Assembly (NCBI RefSeq): GCF_030272615.1
Contig: NC_081415.1
Span: 103,778,796 to 103,842,795, forward strand
From: Cryptomeria japonica
Taxonomy: Eukaryota > Streptophyta > Pinopsida > Cupressales > Cupressaceae
Direction of reading: 5' to 3'
Length of the DNA: 64,000 bases
The position numbers and the translations under genes were made by a program. Shown piece after piece: positions 23,221 to 34,174 of this stretch. Under the pieces are notes generated by a model, which made no database searches, was not told where the DNA came from, and worked only from the letters and a program-made list of their open reading frames with translations. Numbering within the stretch: the stretch's first letter is position 1; each line of letters begins with the position of its first letter.

Positions 23221-23692
23221 ACACATTTTTGACATTTTTTGGACCTTAACCTATAGCGCATTTATTGCTCTATCTAGCATGCATTAATGACAACAATAAA
23301 TGCAACAAAGTACAAGGAGGTTTTGTGGTACTTACTAGCTCTCCTGCCTTTGCTGGCCTCTGATATCGGCGAACACGATCAAATTTATGAACCAATGCCA
23401 TCCCTGCTGACTACTGCTGCTCTATTTCGCTCTGCACTCCGATCTCGTGGATGTGTGGATGACAATGAGGATGTATTTCCCTCGTGGTCTATCTTATAGA
23501 CTGCCCTAGCCCTCGTTTCCCGAGTCAGTCTTCATTATCCTGTGACTTTGTCACTTTATCTGGTCAGTCCATTCTAGCCTTTCTTTCTTATCGAGAGATT
23601 GTTTGTGGTCTTTTCACACATTTTTATCCAATCTCTCAAGGGGGCATATCATTCCCATCTTGGGGCAACTCTGTATCAGTTCATATTATCTT
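23221..23692 (-). promoter_or_regulatory. Region upstream of the antisense PMD gene, element B
   Basis: No conserved coding sequence. It holds a weak TATA-like CATAAATTT on the - strand near 23380, and GC-richer DNA than its surroundings. By position it should contain the antisense promoter. D has a clearer TATA in the matching place (50983-50989). Confidence 0.3.
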
Positions 23693-23738
23693 CTTTGAAA
23701 CAACGCGACAAGCCGCATTGTCTCAAAGAGGGGCAAAA
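23693..23738 (+). promoter_or_regulatory. Hairpin and polypurine tract of element B
   Basis: CTTTGAAACAA and TTGTCTCAAAG (23693-23728) form an 11-bp stem with one mismatch. The polypurine tract AAAGAGGGGCAAAA (23725-23738), which primes plus-strand DNA, follows and ends at the LTR start. D has the identical stem and tract with a different loop. Confidence 0.8.
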
Positions 23739-24513
23739 TGTAGACACCTAAAATTGTCATGTATAATTAAATAAATATTTTATTTATTTAATTATCTAAG
23801 CTTAATTCTTCTATTAATTAAATAAATCTTTATTTATTTAATTAATTCATTTATCCTCTTCTAGCCTTATTTCTCATTTAAATAAATACATTTATTTATT
23901 TAAATTATCCTTTTCCTAAATTAAATAAATATTTTATTTATTTAATTGATCCCACTTCTTCTATTAATTAAATAAATCTTTATTTATTTAATTAATTCAT
24001 TAGCCTTTTCTACCCATGACACATGTCATTCATCTCTTAATTCATACACTACCTACCCCTTTCATTATTTTATTATTTCTTTTACCTACCCTCTAATCAT
24101 AGCCGACCTCCTTTTACACCTCTCAATCTTATCCCTCCATTTCATATAGTGTCTTCTATATAAGGAGATGCTTCCTTCATTATCAAACCCTAACTACTCG
24201 ACTACTTGACTACACTACGTTTTTCATATGTGATCCTACTTGCAACCACATTCTGTTCTTTGTTGAGCTCTTGTGCACATAAAATTTGAGAGCAAATATA
24301 TCAAGCAAGATCAATGGAGATAGGAAGAATGGAGATCCAAACCCTATTGGACATATGATGGTATAATCTTTGTGATTTCATTTGATTTGCATTATCTTAG
24401 GTAATCTTCATATGTTATGGTGGATCTTTGTTGTTGTTAGGCTAGGGTTTTGTGGTTAAATTCATTTAGCCTTTCAATATCGTCATTGTTGTTATCCATT
24501 TTCACCATATACA
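23739..24513 (+). repeat. 3' LTR of element B
   Basis: 775 bp from TGTAGACACC to ...CCATATACA, bounded by the polypurine tract on the left and the GTTTG duplication on the right. It carries a duplicated AT-rich (TTAAATAAATATTT)-like segment absent from the 5' copy. A TATA box lies near 24157. Confidence 0.9.
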
Positions 24514-24518
24514 GTTTG
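24514..24518. repeat. Target site duplication of element B, right copy (GTTTG)
   Basis: Exact match to 8713-8717. Confidence 0.8.
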
Positions 24519-25280
24519 TTTTAAAGCAAATATTTTATTTCTTTATCTTTCTGAATGATGTGTGTGTTAAGATGTTTGACAAATTTAAAATCATGTCTGA
24601 TTATTTCTTGTTCTTGGCTAAAGTCCATTCCTGAAGTTAATTTCTAGTTTGTGGAAAGAAGTTATTACCTAGGTGTTTGTAGATTAAATTTTGAGAAAAT
24701 TGGGAAAAGTTATTATGGCAAATTTTGCCAAGATTTTTATTGTGCATGGAAATTGCAAGATTTGGGAGGAATGAGATTTACCAGAGAAATTGTTCCCTCT
24801 TGTTCGATTTTTGTTTCGATATTTGGCTATGGCAGTCCTTTTTAATATTTGTGTATCTCTGTGATATAATTAGTTATTATAGAAATAAATTTAATCATTA
24901 ATTAAATTTATTGTATTATTAGAAGTTAAGAGAAATTATTTTATTATATTATTTTGGAGAAATTGTGTAAAAAATAATTTCCCTGGAAATAAATTGGTTT
25001 GGAAATTAGTTTTGTTTATAAAAAAAAAAATTAAATTTATTATTTTTAAAGTAGTTGTGAATTTTAAAAAATTAATTAAAAAAATAAAAATAATAATAAT
25101 TAAAAAAATAATAATAATAATAATTAAAAAATTAAAAAATTAAAAAATATTATATATATGTATATAGTATTTTATGTGGTTTTAATTATGTTATTTTGGA
25201 AATGAAAGATATTTCAAATTAAATCATCTTTTTATTATATATTTTAATGTGATATAATTTTATAATATTATATTTGTAGA

Positions 25281-25311
<31 letters not shown>

Positions 25312-26918
25312 TATTATATATAATTTGGAATTTGGAATTTAATTTAGATTATTGATACAATCTAATCGGGTTTATTTGTAAAGTAATCATGAACATATAA
25401 TTAGGGGGTTAATTTTTATGTGATTGATTTAACCTTATTGGACAAATGACAAAATTGATTTCTTTGTATTAATATAGTTGTATTTTCTTATTATCTGGAA
25501 AATCTTTATTTGCAAATAATTTATGCTTTGGATGTTTTAAGAAAAGATTGCCTGTATTAGGATCTTGTGTAATGGTATTCTCAGTCAAGTTTAATTTCAT
25601 TGCAATTCTGGTTGAATTGTCGTTGTGTCCCATGTTACTATTTCTCCTTGGTCAGGTGTTGTTGTATAACCTTATTGATGTGAGCCATTGTGTGTGTTTG
25701 TCCAAATGGTCAATCTTGGGTTAGTGATTATGTATCCTTCACCTGTGCTTTGTCAGGATTGTTTATGGTTGTTTGTTTCGCCATAGAGTTCTCATAGAGA
25801 AACCTTTCCTATTAGTGTCCTATGAGAGAGAGTGGCTTTTGAGTGGGGGTCGTACCCAAAGTGGATGACAAGATAACCCGTCAAAAGTCAGTTAAAAAGT
25901 GATAACCTAATAATATATTTGGGGGGAGTGAGATAAATATTAATTAAGATAATGTACCTCGTGCATAGGTGTAGTGCTTGTACAGGGCTCATAATGCTAC
26001 GAGAAGGCCTGGAATGGCAAACTTACCACCTTGTCTTCATGAAAGGATTGGTAGGGTCCGCATGAGACTTAGTTGGAACCGGAGGCTCGGGAGAGGTTAC
26101 CAGGAGAAACCCAGGATGGGGGCCAGGACTTATGGAGGCTGTACCATGGTATCCACTGTAAGACATGCGATGACACTCTCTCCTTAGGGTCACTTGTGTT
26201 TTGTGAGTTGAGTTACATGGATGTTTACAGAGTCTTGTAGTCCTTTCATACTTGTCTTACTTTGCTTTCTTGAGGGTTTTCTACTATCTCCTAGCATGGT
26301 GGGGTGGTTCCATTTCAGGATCACATGGTTGGGTGGTAGTGCCACTTCCCATCGAATGTTCTGGATTGTATCTTCAGACGAGGAAAGGCTTCACTGGTGT
26401 TTCTTGGTTTGTGGTTCATGTACCAGCTCTTGTTCAAGATCATTGTTCAGTTGAGACCTTGTGGTCATTGTATCAGACTTTTATGTAACCTTGATATTGT
26501 AACTTTGTAATCTGTGGCATTATTTGAAGCCATGTATTTGTGGATATTGTAATAGTATGTTAGTGGAATGTATGTATTTCAGTTGCTTTGATCTTATGTT
26601 AAATTGTTTTATGGAATTTGGATACATTGTAATACTTTCATTTCTTCATTATGGAATTTAGATGAATGTGTAGTTTTGAACTTAAGCATTTAATTTATCT
26701 AATTAAATGGACAATTGGATTTATTGTGGTGTTAATATAATCTATGAATTAATCTTCATTGGTAACCCTTAGGAAATCATATGTTAGACTTTCGTTGTGT
26801 TATTAAACGTGCAATGGTTGTAGCTAATTCACTTAGTCTTTAAAAAAAAATTATTTCACCCTTTAGTTGCCTAGTTGTGTTGTTTTCCTTTAGGGTTCCT
26901 AGCGGGGTATTACAGTGA
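24519..26918. other. AT-rich non-coding DNA of unknown origin, right part
   Basis: Continues 7684-8712 across the B insertion. It holds A/T-only low complexity at 25020-25150, an (AT)n microsatellite at about 25280-25306, a GC-richer block at 25800-26180 with GGTCGTACCCAAAGTGG, and a T-rich end GGTTCCTAGCGGGGTATTAC at about 26895-26913. The end resembles either a splice acceptor (TTACAG) or the end of an LTR (GTATTACA). No reliable gene seen. Confidence 0.4.
25280..25306. repeat. (AT)n microsatellite
   Basis: About thirteen uninterrupted AT units. Confidence 0.9.
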
Positions 26919-29798
26919 ATTGCACATTATGACCCTATTTCTGAAACTATCAAGAGGGACAATGGTGAAACCCTCCTCATGATTAATAGGGAAGTCATTT
27001 CTTCTATTTTTAAATTGCCAGACTACAAGTTCTCAAAATTTTCCCCTGCCCAATCAATCATCGAGTTCAATGCAAACAAGAGTGGACACCGGAATAATAT
27101 AGCGAAGCATTGGTTGAGAGTTCCTCAGAGAGGTGGCTCTAGGCTCCCTAAGTATCCCAACAAAAATCACATGCTTCCCCACATTCATGATGTTATGTTG
27201 TTGTTACACCGAGTTAGAGGTTTAGCTGAAGCCTACAGCTTTGATGACTGGATTTACTGTTATGTAAAACTGGTGTTAGAGGGAAAGAAGTTCCTTGACT
27301 GGGCAGAGCTTATTGCTGACTCTATGAGAGAATAGCTGAGCATGGCAAAGAAGTTCAAACAAAACTTCTTCATGTCTTCTTATTTAATATATTTTTTGGC
27401 ATGTGTCAAAGAAATAATGGGAATTCCTAGACAACTTGTTGAAGGGGATGTTTTTGTATATGACTTTTACCCCATGTTGCAAAGAGATAATGGATTGTAA
27501 GACTTTAGGAAAGTGAAGAATGCTTTCTTGGGGGACCTGTGTTATGAATTGAAGAACATGAAGTCAAAAAGAATGTCTGAAGATGCCCAGGCCTTGGTGA
27601 AAAGATATGGTAGCTTCGTTGTTCATTTTCCTCGTTTCTGTTATAGAAGGGTAGGTGGTTTCGAAGATGAACCTTTCAGGCTTCCTCATTTTTGTTCAGA
27701 TTGCTTTGTCCTTGCTGAGATTTGTAGACAATTGTCTGCTGTAATTAAGAAAGCTCAACCCAAATATAAATGGGAAGATCATTTCCCTGTTCAATTGGGC
27801 ACTTTATCTTGTAGTTCAATGTCAGATGTGTTGAGCATAGGAGCTAACTTGAAGAATTTCAATTTTAAACTGTATCAAGAAAGGAATGGCTTTGATAATA
27901 AAGCTTTCTCATAGAGTCTTGGTTTGATGTCGTACCTTCCTATCCCACACTTGGTAGACTTTTGGGAAGATTGTTGTGATCAACTTGAAGTGTTCAGGAG
28001 AGAAAATATGAGAATGGTTATGGAACAAGTAGTTTCACTGCAGGTGAAACTTGATATAAGCGGGATTGAAGAAGATTATCTAGAGGTATTTGAACCGGGG
28101 TATCTAGATCAAACTGAGCTGGAAACATCTTGTATTAATTGGGATGTGGAAGAAGAAGATGATATACATCCCAGAATGAAAAGAGTCTTGGAGAGAACTG
28201 CAGATTGGGTTAATAAGAAAAGAGCAATGAAATCAGGCATCAAGATTGAACCTACAAGAGATTATGCGGTTTATCTACATCCTCCAAAATGCTTTTCGAA
28301 CCCCACTTCTATGCCTATTCATGCAGGTAAAAATAAGAAGTCATCTCCCACCAAGCATGAGCCTAATCCTGCTTTAAACTTTCCTGCTCCTCGATATATA
28401 AGGTCACAAAGTGTTGCACAGAAGAAAATGGACCAGGTCAGACACATAGAGGTGAAAGACAAGGTCCTCGATCCTCAGTTTTTTGAGGTCGAGGACCTTG
28501 ATAGTGACATTGTCAACACCACAGATTCCCATGCAATCACTGTAGCCATGACACTGCCACCTAAAGTAACTGGAAGAACAGCTAGTTCAAGCACAACTCC
28601 CAAATGGTTAACTACTTTAGTAAGCAAGAAACGGAGCTCGATCCCAGTGTCCGTCCCAATTCAAGACATGGTGGTCAAATACATGGAAAAAGGCCCTAAA
28701 TAGAAGAAGTTCAAAAAAACCACCAGGTTGGACGCTGATGAAAAGACCGGGAGATGGGTTGCTGAAATGGCTTCCTATAAACCCAAGGAAGAAAGTAAAG
28801 AAATAAATGCAGAAGATTTTGAGGTCACCAAAGTAGATCTCGGAAACATGAGTAGGGATTCTGATAACCATCTTTTCAATGTGACGGCTAAGAAAATGCT
28901 CACTAGGTCAGAGAAAGATGGACAAGAGAAAAGGGAAATGAAATGACATATCAAGGTTTTAGCCCAATTCATTGATAGCCTAGGCTATTTTGGAGCACTT
29001 CCTATATCACAAGCTTCAGAAAACTTCGATCCCACTTCACCGGAGAACAAGAAACTGATGAATCAAATTCAGCAAGCCAAGAGCATCATAGGGGCTATAG
29101 AAAAATGGATTGAAGGGGTGATCAAGGATGGCAAAAAATATATTACAGATTCTAGGAAGCTATGCGATGAAATTCAAAACCTCATTGCGGAGATCCAAAA
29201 TCAGATTGTGTCATGGGAAAAGGAGGAGCACAAGTGGGAGAACGTATTACCCATGTTTGCCAAGATAGAAAAATATGAAGCCACTGAGTTTTTAGCAGAA
29301 AATTCAGTAAAGTTGGTAACTGATGAGTGCCAACTCTTTGTGTTGAAGAAAACTATAGCGTGGCGGGTAATTACATTCAAGACTGTAATCTTTGATGCCA
29401 AAGCCTTCGTTTACGAGCTCCAGGAACTTCAATATAGTTTGGTCAATGATAATAAATTGGTTAACCCAGATCATGATTGGCAACTAGGACTTTGTGGGCT
29501 AAATACACAGGATGCGGTAAAGGCATTTAAGTTGCACATGGAGAAAGTTAGGCCCAAAGGAAACTTTACTTCTAAAGATATAACACAGATTGCCCAAATT
29601 GAATCCATGATGTTCATTGGCAATGATCAGTTACCTAAACATGCCGAGAAAATGGTAAAACATAGGTGGTAAAAGGAAGCTGCAAAGGCAAAAATTAATG
29701 CCATGAAGAATCTGAGTCAGTCTATGATTTAGGAGCGTACAACCACCCATGAGGCCTGGAGAAGTGGAGGAGGAGATGACAATGGGGATGAAGCATAA
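26919..29798 (+). pseudogene. Extra large ORF of element A between pol and 3' LTR (unrecognised protein)
   Basis: One frame runs 960 codons from 26919 to a TAA at 29796-29798, interrupted by stops at 27333, 27497, 27912, 28701, 28944, 29670 and near 29730. Translation is protein-like throughout: HYDPISETIKRDNGETLL and MINREVISSIFKLPDYKFSK at the start, then HWLRVPQRGGSRLPKYPN, a middle basic segment (KNKKSSPTKHEPN), and a helical, probably coiled-coil C-terminal third (IEKWIEGVIKDGKKY, EIQNLIAEIQNQIVSWEKEE). I see no signal peptide or membrane span, so although it stands where an env-like gene stands in other elements, it does not look like an envelope. No catalytic motif was recognised. The upstream end is probably the segment at 7481-7683. 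Confidence 0.65.
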
Positions 29799-29799
29799 T

Positions 29800-30669
29800 T
29801 TGATGCTTATACTTTGTTTTTATTTTTAAATGCTTTTCAAGCCTTGCAATGACTTCAGGACATCTGTCCCCTAGATACTCTGTTAGTTTTATAACTGCTT
29901 CAAGGGAGGTCAGGTTTTCAGGGAGACTTCCTTTGTTTTTCAAAAGACTACTATAAGTTCAATAAGAAATATTTAGAAAGGGTTAGAACGGTAGACTTAG
30001 ATTTTTAGAAAATTTTGGTTTGTCTGAAGGAAGTGGTCAGTTTTTCCAGAATCTAAAATTGGAAGGAACTTATGTGTGTATCTTTATGTCTTTGTTGCAT
30101 GGAATATACATATAAATATCATATGCTTTTTGAGGTTTTGAATCTTTGAGTTCGAATCCATGGAGTAATGTTTCTTTGCAAAATATTGATCTAGTCAAAT
30201 TGTCTGTGATTATCTTTCTGATGTTGAATGCTATTATTAATCTAGAGCTTCTTTCAATGTTGTTTAGAAAAATATTTGGTTGAAAAGAGACTTTTTTTCT
30301 CTTGTTTATTTTTATGAAGTGTTGAAATCAGTGTTATTGAACTTTTCTTTGATTACTTCTAATTTGCGTGGTGAAGCATCTTGAAGAAAGTTCTTTTTGA
30401 AATATTTGAAAAAATTGCATATTACCGGCCTCTCATCTAAGAATGAAGTAGGCAGCCTTATGTGCTTTCAGGTTAAAAGCTTATCAGTTTTATTTAGTTA
30501 GATTATTCCCTGAATAACTAATAGAGGGAGTTGTACATATCTAAAATTCAGAGGGAAGTGATGTATGTCACACTTACCCAATTGTTTAATTGAACTTTTG
30601 TTTTTCAAAGAGGGTAACAGAGCTTCGAGTCAATTCAATTAAAAGAAAGAAAAATTATGTTCACTAACA
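29800..30669 (+). repeat. 3' LTR of element A
   Basis: The right boundary (30669, ...TTCACTAACA) is fixed by alignment with the 5' LTR. The left boundary is uncertain: a purine-rich stretch at 29758-29793 is followed by TGATGC at 29801, which I take as the start, but anything to about 30060 is possible. A TATA box TATAAATA is at 30111-30118. The segment 30236-30669 is the part duplicated in the window. Confidence 0.7.
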
Positions 30670-30839
30670 CATTTTTTTTTACTGTTTTGTATTTTTGTTT
30701 TCATGATTTTTAGGGACTTTTGTTGTTTTTCTGATTTTTAGGCTTTTTCTGCTTTTTCACTGTTTTTTGGTATTTCCTGCTTTTTCACTATTTTTTTGGT
30801 ATTTTTTGCTAATACTTTTAAGCATAGAATTTCTTCAGA
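30670..30839 (-). other. A-rich tract after pol of element C
   Basis: On the - strand it is A-rich with repeated AGTGAAAAAGCAG and AATACCAAAAAA units, like the tracts after coding sequence in B and D. Element A is inserted here; CATTT at 30670-30674 would be its right target duplication, untestable in this window. Confidence 0.5.
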
Positions 30840-31944
30840 TGCATAGTATTGATAGGCTCATTGAACCAATCACCTTCTAGTGTAGATAATCTATATGCTC
30901 CTAAACCATATGTTTCTACCATGACAAAGGGACCCAGCCAGTTTGGCTCAAATTTATCTTTCTTTTCTCAATCTTGCTGATTGTGTGGATTTTCTCTTAG
31001 GACTAGATCTCTAATCTGAAAAATGTGTGGCTTAACTCTATGGTTGTAATTTCTCACCATCCTCTGTTGGTATTCTTTTAAATGATCTAATGCATTTTGG
31101 CAATGTTCCTGAATCAGTTCAAGTTCTTGAATCCTAGAGACTCGTTGTTCTTCCTTTGGGATAAGACCTTTCAAAGACCCCTGTAGAGAAGGTATCTCTA
31201 CTTCTACTAGTAATATGGCTTCTAACCCATAGAATTGGCAATATGGAGTTGCCCATGTTGGTGTGCGAATGCTAGTTCAGTATGCCCATAGAGCAGGATT
31301 TGGTTGAATATGCTAGTCTTTTCCAACTTCATTGACTATTTTCTTCAAGATCTTTATGATTGTTTACTTTGATGCCTCAGCTTGACTATTTCCTTGTGGG
31401 TAATATGGTGTAGAAAACCTATGTTAGATATGGAATTGCTCACATAGTTCCTTCACGTCTTGATTCTTAAATGGCCTCCCATTATCAGTGATGATGGTCA
31501 TAGGGACTCCATAGTGACAAATTATGTAGTTCAAGATAAATGATTATATTTTCTTTCCTGACACCTTTGTCAAAGGCACTTCTTAAATCCATTTAGTGAA
31601 ATACTCAGTAGTAGCAAAATGAACTTATGTCCATTAGAGGATGAAGGATTTATCTTACCCACTAGATCAAGACCCTATTGAGAGAATGGCCATGATCATG
31701 CCATAGGATGTAGTTCTTCTGTTGGTGTGTGGATGATGTTCCCATGGACTTGATATTGTTTGCATTTCTTGGCATATGTAAATGGATCTCTCTCCATAGT
31801 AGGTCAATAGTAACCCAATTGAATAAATTTATGATCCAGCGTTAAGCCACTTGAGTGTGTGCCACAAACACCTGTGTGGACTTTGTTAAGAACATTCTCA
31901 AATTTCTCCCATTCAAGACACCTCAGTAAAGTGCTATCTAGACC
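30840..31944 (-). pseudogene. Integrase of element C
   Basis: Read on the - strand: GLDLVGKINPSSSNGHKF (first catalytic D), TIITDNGRPFKNQDVKEL (second D), YYPQGNSQAEAS (third, E), then NRVSRIQ-type C-terminal sequence with NYNHRVKPHIFQIRDLVL and a final PINTMHL-type end. All three catalytic residues can be read, although stops (for example in HI-stop-HRFST) and frame changes break the chain. It supplies the reference that shows B's integrase deletion. Confidence 0.7.
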
Positions 31945-32640
31945 TCATCTATATAAGGTATCACCAATGATAGTATAGCAGGATGGCTGATAGATAAAAT
32001 TTATTTTTTGATTGTGGGATAGGTCAGGGGGAATAATATTCTCCTTTAAGTATCGATAAGTTTGGCTATATGTGGATTGATTAGTTCCATATATATGCCA
32101 AATCATGTGGGTGTTCTGGGATTCAACAGTAGGATACAAGATATCTTCCACCAGGAATTCATATTGGTGTTGATTCTATTGATTCCACAAAAGAGATTAT
32201 ATTGTAACCATTGCATATGTCATTTTGTTCTCATTTCTTGGGATCTGAGTGAATGATATTTCTTCAAAGTTCTCTTTAAAATCTTCAAACAGTTGTTTAT
32301 AGGGAAACAACTTGTCATCCTTGGTTTGATAATCTTCATTTATTTGGTTGATTATGAGTTGTGAATCTCCATAAACATGTAGTTCCTTGATGTTTCATTC
32401 AATGGCCATTTTGATTCCAATGACCAATGCCTCATACTCTGTAGTGTTGTTTGTGCATGGGAATCACAATCTATATAATTTTGGAATTGTGTGACCTTGA
32501 GGTGTGATGAACAAGATTCCAACAACTGATCCATGTTGTGTATGGGAGCCATCAAAGTACAACTCCCAAAAATTTCTACTAAGTGTTTAGAATGTCTGCA
32601 TCAGGAAAATCAATGTGCAATGGTGTATCATCTTGTAGGG
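31945..32640 (-). pseudogene. Archaeal-type RNase H and integrase N-terminal region of element C
   Basis: On the - strand LYFDGSHTQHGSVVGILFIT, NTTEYEALVIGIKM, YGDSQLIINQ and the following sequence give the aRNH with its D-E-D positions, located after RNase H as in B. Downstream, TYRYLKENIIPPDLSHNQ matches B's TYLRDNTLPLDLSNNQ. In-frame stops are present. Confidence 0.7.
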
Positions 32641-33166
32641 GTACTTCAACCAATTGGTCAACAATTACTTGTCCTTTGATATCTTTCTAATCAACATATT
32701 CTATATCAAACTCACTTAGTATCATAACCCATTTGGCCAATATACCTATCAAAGCTGGATTGCTCAATGGATCTATTTTTTCTATCAATTTCACAGAATG
32801 AGTCAGCATATAATGCCACAATTTCTGAGTTGCAAATACAACTGTTAGGCATGTCTTCTCAACTGATGTATAGTTCAATTCATATCCTACAAATGTTCTA
32901 CTAATGTAATACACTTCTCTTTATTTTCCTTCTTCATCATGGTGTGCTAAGAGATCTCCTAGTGATACATTTGTCATCGAGATGTAAAGCAACAATGGTT
33001 TCCCTTTGATCGGTGATACCAATACTAGAGGATTCACTAGATATTTCTTGATTTTCATAAAAGCTTCCTCACATTTATGATTCCATTTGAATGGAACATT
33101 CTTGTTTAATAGGTGGGTGAAGGGATAGCATCTACCTACTAGTTGAGAAATGAATCTCCTGATTGA
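32641..33166 (-). pseudogene. RNase H of element C
   Basis: On the - strand MYYISRTFVGYELNYTSVEK and LAKWVMILSEFDIEYVD match the RT-linked RNase H of B nearly word for word. Stops separate it from the RT. Confidence 0.75.
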
Positions 33167-34174
33167 CTACAATCTCCCTTGTAGAGAACACAACTGACTT
33201 ATGTTGTTAGGTGACTCCATCTCCACAATAGCTTTAACATTTTTAAGGTCTACTTTGATTCCACGAGCTGATATAATATACCCAAGAATTTTTCCAGAGG
33301 TAACTTTAAATGCACATTTCTTTGGGTTTAATCTTAACTGATATTGTTCAAGCCTATCAAAGATCTTGCCCAAGATATTCAAGTGTTCTTTCCTTGTATG
33401 ATATTTTGCAAGTATGTCATCTACATAATCTTTCATTATTGTGTGCATCATGTCATGGAAAATCATTGTCATGGTCCTCTAATAAGTTGCTCTTGCATTT
33501 TTAAGCTTGAATGACATGACATTCCAGCAATAGGTACCCCATGCACAAATGAATGTTGTCTTCTCTTGATCTTTAGGGGAGATTATTATTTGATTGTACC
33601 CCGAGAATCCATCCATTAAAGAAAATGTCTCATGACCTACTGATAAGTCTACAATTATATCAATGTTGGGTAGTGGGAAAACATCTTTAGGACATGCTTT
33701 GTACAAATCTTTGAAGTCGGTGTAGACTCTTATGCTTTTATCTGGCTTGGACTCTAGCATGATACTTGAGACCCACTTTGGATAAGCGACAAGTCTTATG
33801 AAACCCACATCTAATAGTTTCTTTAGCTTTGTTTTGACAAGTAGAGCGATATGTGGATGCATCTTCCTTAGATTTTTCTTAACTGGTTTTGCTTCTGGAT
33901 CTACATTGAGATGGTGCATGATAAGATCTGGATCAAGTCCCGACATGTCTACATAGGACCAAGCAAAATTTATTTGCATTTGTTTGAATAACTCTATGTA
34001 GTCTTTCTTTTCTTCATCTAATAATGATGCAGCAAGATGAAGGACCTTGGGATCCTTTGGTGTGCCAATGTTTATTACTTCTGTTGGCTCTATCAATATA
34101 GCAGATCTCTCCTGAAAAATATGCAAGGAGGGTGTCAAAATTTCCATCTTCTGGCACCTCAAGGAGGTTTTCAC
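33167..34174 (-). pseudogene. Reverse transcriptase of element C
   Basis: On the - strand VKKNLRKMHPHIALLVK, GFIRLVAYPKWVSSIM, VYTDFKDLYKACPKDVFP, FSLMDGFSGYNQIIIS, FICAWGTYCWNVMSFKLKN and KDYVDDILAKY give the full RT series with YVDD kept. One in-frame TAG (ATY-stop-RTM, near 33480) stands where B reads ATYQ, a glutamine codon. Several changes weaken motifs, for example MSFKL for MPFGL. Confidence 0.85.

Larger units (their letters stand above)
8718..24513 (+). mobile_element. Element B: complete but decayed Tat-type Gypsy element with an antisense PMD gene
   Basis: Element B is 15.8 kb long, with paired LTRs, a GTTTG target duplication, a primer site, a 2.2-kb leader, gag-pol (protease, RT, RNase H, aRNH, integrase) on the + strand, a spacer after pol, a plant mobile domain gene on the - strand, a polypurine tract and a 3' LTR. 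It sits inside element A. LTR substitutions number about 15 in about 580 aligned bases (2.6%), less than between the LTRs of A, as nesting requires. Pol has about ten in-frame stops, an integrase deletion and a lost integrase aspartate, so it cannot move on its own. Confidence 0.9.
1..30669 (+). mobile_element. Element A: Ty3/Gypsy Tat-type retrotransposon, interrupted by element B
   Basis: Bases 1-434 and 30236-30669 are the same 434-bp sequence with about 21 substitutions (4.8%, counted by hand) and no net length change. The first copy is followed at once by a primer-binding-like site, so it is the end of the 5' LTR; the second is the end of the 3' LTR. Between them, on the + strand, lie gag, protease, an RNase H, reverse transcriptase, a second RNase H, integrase, an extra large ORF and the 3' LTR. 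Element B (8718-24513) is inserted inside. Without B the element is about 14.9 kb plus the LTR part that lies left of the window. Its 3' end sits in the A-rich region after pol of the opposite-strand element C. The left end is not in the window, so its target duplication cannot be checked. Confidence 0.85.

Noticed and set aside
26919-29798. Extra ORF of A as a retroviral envelope
   Set aside because: Position fits, but no signal peptide, membrane span or cleavage site is visible.
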